From Plasmopara viticola (Eukaryota > Oomycota > Peronosporomycetes > Peronosporales > Peronosporaceae), in NCBI GenBank assembly GCA_001695595.3, contig MBPM02000011.1:434001-498000 (forward strand): a DNA stretch of 64,000 bases, given 5' to 3'. Below, one piece after another: positions 59,531 to 64,000 of the stretch. Numbering within the stretch: the first letter of the stretch is position 1; each line of letters begins with the position of its first letter. The notes beneath the pieces were generated by a model that had not been told where the DNA came from, did not search any database, and was given only the letters and a program-made list of their open reading frames with translations. Position numbers and translations under genes: made by a program.

Positions 59531-59543
59531 TATCAATATATAT

Positions 59544-62483
59544 AAGATTAATAGCACTATAAGCTTTGTCTAAAAAATGTTTATATATTCCTAAGATTCA
59601 ACGCAGCTTCCATCTTCTCGACTTTCCGACTTTGAGCTGAAACCTAGAAACCCATGAGATCTGATAAAAGTGTCACCGTCTTCTTTATTGACGCGCCTAT
59701 TGTGACACAATAGCCGGTTGTGCTGTCGACTACCCCACCAAATACAGTTTCCTCGCCAGATGTGGAGTAGGTAGAGATCTATTATGTGTCGCATCCGAAT
59801 TATCTCCTTGTAAAGCTATGTTTCCGCTACTGGTGATAAAGACGGACCTATGCTGCCCGCTTGCGAATCTATGATACCCGCTTGCGAAACCTTGTAATTC
59901 GCAATAAGTGGGGGCAAGCTTCCAGCGGTACGTACATGCCCGCAGATGTAGATGTTGTAGACGTTGGTACATCTGCCTTTCAGTGATATCATTACCTTCG
60001 GTATATTCGAATAGATTTGGACGTTAAACTGTTTAAAACTCATTTCGGAAAGGCCATACGAGCAAATGATTTATACCCGCACTTACCAAAGTCCAGTGCG
60101 TCATCCCGGGCAGCCGGCACTTACAGCCTTGCTATGGAACTCGGTCTAAGAAGTGATCCTCTCTAGCCACGGCTTACTTACAATTACATCATTCTTCTAC
60201 ATGTCAAGACTCTGTACTACCAAAATCCTCCAAGCTTAAAGCTAGGTATATTTTGGCCCTATAAACTTCCAAAACCTTTCCATTATTTAGTCGGACTGGA
60301 ATCGAATCATTTTTGCTGCTTTTTTAGAGCATGAGTCTAAAATGGTTGACTAGAAACTTTTTGAGTGTGCACTTTCTCAACGCGTCGAAATATAACGAGA
60401 CTCAAAAACATTTTCGGAATCGGTTCTAGTGGACAGGCTACAGCTGCTGTGGATGACCCCGGACCATTGAGGCTTGTTAAAACCAATGCATTCTGAGGAA
60501 TTAATTTAGGCCAATTCAAAGAAAATCTGCACTTTCGTTTCAAAATTTCGTACACTTTCTTGTGCAGCCACAGCCGGTTTTTCTTTTGAAAGCTGCCATG
60601 CTCTCGTTGTCACGGAGTGTAGTGAAAGAATACATTCTATAAGATTTAATGTCTTCCCTATTAAAATATTGTCAAATAGCGTTTTTAGGCTCTATGAACG
60701 CTTACGAGTGACCCCTTGACTTTATTCTAAAAAGACGAAGAGCCATTTTATCGGCCTTCTCCGGAGAAGACACGGAAAGTGCGCATTGCTTGTTGCAGCC
60801 ATAGTAGTTGCAAAACGGTAGCACTTACTTTCGCATGTACTAAATATAAGGTACTACTAAGCTGGGTCTTTTACTTTAAAACCCCCCCAATCAATTGCGG
60901 TTTGAGATAGCGAGCTAAGCGAATTAAATCGACTTTTCTAGCAGTATAGGAGTAAATCTCTATAACAGCAACTTCTACTATGTTCTTTTTTAAAATTACA
61001 GCTCTTTCGACTTATCTTCGGGTCGAAAGACTTGCGTACGAGTCCTTTTCGACACCGGGGTTTCATTTATATAAATAATTCACATACTCAATACATGGCT
61101 TTTTTTTCCCAGTAAGACACTTCGTCCCTCCCTTAAAATCATCGCTAAGGGCGTGCTTTTTGCTCGATACGATCGAAAGCCCTTAGGTGACACTAAGGAG
61201 CATAACGTCGGCTTCTTTCGGTACGAGTATGGCATTAATGCCCCTTATAATTGCAGCCAATAAAGCGAATGCTTTTTTGCTCGACAACACTTAACTTTAT
61301 TAGGCTTGGACATATACGGTATTCCAAAAACAGACCCGTTTGTGCCTGCACTTCCGCATGACAAGTAATTTGAATCGTCCCTACCATCGTTGCCCCTTGT
61401 ATCCTAAAACATTGATGGTAGGGATGACTTTCGTGAGGCCGTTTAGCCACTTTAAATTGGCAATCTTGTAATGGATTCCGTCAACTTTCTCGGTTTGTAA
61501 ACAAATTTGTGAAGCTTACGCTCACCTTAATTGCAGGGAAGAGAGTGTAAGCACTGGCAAATGCCAACGCCTACCAGAACAAAAATTGCATTCCACTATT
61601 AATTTGTGTATTTACCGGGACACAGGCCACTTTAGCAAAGCAGTATTATAAGTTAGTGCCTTGGTTTTAGCCTGGTTTTTTTTAAGTAAGAGATTGCAAG
61701 CGCCATGCGCACTTGTTTGCCTGCGAAGCTTTAAAAAATTTAATGAGTATCTTCTTAATTCGAAAAAAATTGCTTGATGACTTTATCTTCTTCACAAATA
61801 GAAGCCTTAAAATCTGACCGGCTTGGACAAATGTAACTGGGTATTCGCTAGATATAGCCGAACTTATATGCTAACTAGCTGATAGATCATAGATGGTTTA
61901 AAAGAATGTCGAGGTCCCTGCTGCAAATTATTCACTATTTGGAAGACTAAAGCTTATTGGGTAATTTGTCCACTCCTGAAGCTCGCACACTTGGATCCAA
62001 TGCAGTAAAGACCCTATATCTTCACGCAATCCTCCTTGGTGCTCGATGCTATGTAACCGAGAATAAAGTATAGTCGACACTACGTCTTCGGGTCAACTTG
62101 AATCCTTACAAAGGCTTCGGGAATATAAAAAAAACATTCCCTTTTTGCTGAATGTGCCGTAGGTGGTGCTTTGAAACTCGCTAGCCTCTGTGGACCTACA
62201 ATGGCAGCAGCTTTTGTTACTGCTAAGGAGCTGACACCCAAAGTTGAGGTCTATAAGTGATTTGTATGCTCAATGGCTCACGTAGCACCGACTCCACTAG
62301 TTGGGGTACTCCATTTTTCAAACACATACACACAAACTTGAACTAAAATCATGTTTCGGAGGGAAGCCTGTTTCATAGAAATTTATACTTATTTTCAAAG
62401 TGCCCTTGGCGCATTGCCCAACCGACACCATGCCTGCTTCTAGAGTTATGTGACACTTCCAACCCGGCAGACTTATTATAATT
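59544..62483. other. Gene desert, no gene supported
   Basis: About 2.9 kb with short frames only. A small direct repeat (cccgcttgcgaa, twice, near 59850-59890) is present. No RNA gene or recognisable domain was seen. Confidence 0.5.
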
Positions 62484-62906
62484 ATGAACAGAGCCACGCG
62501 TGAGGATGTGGTGACGGAGGTGGTGACTACTTCCTCACCCACCATAGCGCCAGTTTATCGTATTGAGTTGCAGCCGCGACCACACGTATCGTTCGACGAA
62601 CGCGTCGTGGACAATGAAAATTTGGGTCGTAAGCGCTCGAAAAGTAAGTCAATCGATCGCATATTGAATGCTTGTGTGGAAGCTAACGTATGTGATGTAG
62701 AATGCTGCATTTTTCACAAAACTAGAGAGTTTGGTGAAAGCTCTAGTGAAAGCGGTGACTCTGACGATTCAGAAAGCGGCAATGAGCCCCATCAGCATTC
62801 ACATGACTGCAAGCAAAAGAAACGGTCTCGTCAAATTAAACTCAAGAAACGTGCATCTTCGTCGTCGTCTTCCGATGAGGAGAAGATGCCTGTGCTATCT
62901 GAATAG
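62484..62906 (+). CDS. PPP1R11: Protein phosphatase 1 inhibitor, PPP1R11/YPI1 type
   Basis: Two exons, 62484-62643 and 62701-62906, 121 residues. Inhibitor-3/YPI1 proteins bind and regulate the PP1 catalytic subunit. Family marks: HVSFDERVVDNENLGRKRSK (the VxF docking and VDNExLGRKKSK block), then after the junction CCIFHKTREFGESSSES, the conserved C-C-I-F-H-K and FGESS stretch. The tail is acidic, His- and Ser-rich and finishes with a basic stretch. The intron (gtaagt..., CTAAC branch site, tag acceptor) is 57 nt long, divisible by three and free of stops, so an unspliced reading also gives an open 140-residue frame. I prefer splicing because it restores the contiguous KRSKKCCIFHK family block. 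ATG at 62484 is the first in frame. Confidence 0.9.
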   Translation: MNRATREDVVTEVVTTSSPTIAPVYRIELQPRPHVSFDERVVDNENLGRKRSKSKSIDRILNACVEANVCDVECCIFHKTREFGESSSESGDSDDSESGNEPHQHSHDCKQKKRSRQIKLKKRASSSSSSDEEKMPVLSE

Positions 62907-63088
62907 AAACGTCAGCCATAATGACAAGCTTAAAACAAACAAACGCGCTCTTGCCTTGTTACAGTGATTGAGTAGGAATGTATTTGAGCTAAGTAAAAGG
63001 TTCCTGCAAGTTGCATTGCGACCGGGACGCACGTCCACGTATTGGAAATAGAAGTTGTTTACTATCGGTACGAGTCTCCTGCGTCAAA

Positions 63089-64000
63089 TTACTTCACTTT
63101 TGCCTCCCCTTCGCTAGGGAGTGGCTCTCCTTCCGCCGCATTTTGTTCGTTCTCAGATGTCACCTCAGAGCCCTGCAACAACGTTGACTAGTCAGTGCTC
63201 GTGCCAGAGAACAAAATCAAGCACCACGTTTTACCAGGTTGTGGTCGACAATTAGCATGCAGTCGATAATTGCGCGCGAATTAAGCAACGAGTTGTCCCA
63301 TAAATTAAGCAAATGGAGCAAGAAATTGTGGCGCAATCCGTGGTCCAAGAGCCTAAAAAAGCAAAGCAGAGTCCGTAATACATACTTTTTAACAAAAGAT
63401 GCTGTCTAACCCACCATTTTCCGTGTTTCCGGGCAAACATGCGACACGAAGATGCAACCATGAAGTCGGCTAAAACCCTGTAGCACCACACAATTAAGTC
63501 TAGCGACCAATTTTGCATGGAATAGTATGCCACGCACTTAAACTCCTTGACATGACGGTTCCACTTCTTCATAAATTCCTTCTCTTCCAAAGAGACATCC
63601 TCAAACTCGTCGAGTAACTATATAAACGACATTTGAGTGTTAGCTGCGCGCGCACCCACAAATGCGACCAATTAAGGACAAAACAAAGATCTGCTATTTC
63701 GTGCACGTACCCGCTCGCTCTGTTTCGTGATCCATGTCTCGTCAACATCGTCGTCACTGTCATAGTCTTTTTCGTGGTCTAAAACCACAGCTCCTGTTCG
63801 AGAGTGAAAGTATTGGCGCTGAAGAAGGGGTGCATAAAACTCTTGGGGCTGTTCCTGCGAGAGCTCGTCCATATCGTCAAATTCTTGCATCAGACCTTCA
63901 ACAGCCTCCACTGCTTGTGAGCCATATGGACCATACTTTTTTTCAGACATGTGAGTGAAGTGGTGCTCAAACCGGCATGGCCCTTCATTAAGAAACATCT
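63089..64000 (-). CDS. SUZ12: SUZ12-like Polycomb protein, VEFS box (5' part outside window)
   Basis: Last five exons of a gene entering from the right: complement of 63711->64000, 63538-63617, 63415-63477, 63235-63352 and 63089-63172, all GT-AG and in phase, stop TAA at 63089-63091. The reading has QRQYFHSRTG, DYDSDDDVDETW, LLDEFEDVSLEEKEFMKKWN, RMFARKHGK, LLDHGLRHNFLLHLLNLWDN and AIIDCMLIVDHNL, in the order of the VEFS box, which contacts EZH2 in Polycomb repressive complex 2. A short acidic tail (EPLPSEGEAKVK) ends the protein. The zinc-finger region expected upstream is not in the window. PRC2 deposits H3K27 methylation; that role here is inferred from the family. Confidence 0.88.

Noticed and set aside
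62484..62906. Single-exon reading of the PP1 inhibitor
   Set aside because: A 57-nt segment with donor, CTAAC branch site and acceptor interrupts a conserved block; splicing restores the family pattern.

Overview
The window looks like a contig from an oomycete nuclear genome, probably a Peronosporales species (Phytophthora or a downy mildew). The strongest marker is a GPCR-phosphatidylinositol phosphate kinase fusion, a protein type typical of oomycetes. Short introns of about 53-86 nt (GT...CTAAC-like branch site...YAG or AAG), a compact housekeeping block and long repeat-rich gene deserts also fit. No bacterial operon, tRNA, rRNA or CRISPR array was seen. Gene models below were built by hand by joining open frames across GT-AG introns that keep frame; none was checked against a database.

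Layout. 1-4.4 kb holds the 3' part of a thioredoxin gene, an APC-family amino-acid transporter (one intron) and a convergent PX-domain protein. 4.4-17.6 kb is gene-poor, with hairpins, direct repeats, a decayed copy of an unclassified ~2 kb element, a Ty3/gypsy relic, an LRR fragment and a relic resembling Peptidase_S74 / tail-fibre-like proteins. 17.7-20.3 kb holds a membrane-anchored class-3 lipase; its two long open frames are joined by a 61-nt intron. 20.4-33 kb is a repeat island: a gypsy relic with a 51-bp tandem duplication, an inverted second copy of the ~2 kb element, a nearly complete Ty1/copia retrotransposon (145-bp LTRs, 5-bp target duplication, one frameshift) and a decayed MULE transposase.

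33.1-51.6 kb is the dense gene block: AGC kinase (+), glutamine-dependent NAD+ synthetase (-), GPCR-PIPK (+), Tctex-type dynein light chain (-, five small exons), Raptor (+), glutathionyl-hydroquinone-reductase-type GST (-), USP37-like deubiquitinase (-) and cyclin C (+). Several neighbours share short divergent or convergent spacers. 51.8-62.4 kb is again repeat-rich, with three internally deleted copies of one LINE, each bounded by 13-bp target duplications. The right end holds a protein phosphatase 1 inhibitor (PPP1R11/YPI1 type) and the 3' part of a SUZ12-like Polycomb gene that runs off the window.

Functionally the intact genes are mostly conserved eukaryotic regulators: nutrient signalling (Raptor/TORC1, AGC kinase, amino-acid transporter), phosphoinositide and lipid signalling (GPCR-PIPK, PX protein, lipase), transcription and chromatin (cyclin C, SUZ12), phosphatase and ubiquitin control, redox metabolism and NAD synthesis. 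They are separated by repeat-filled deserts.
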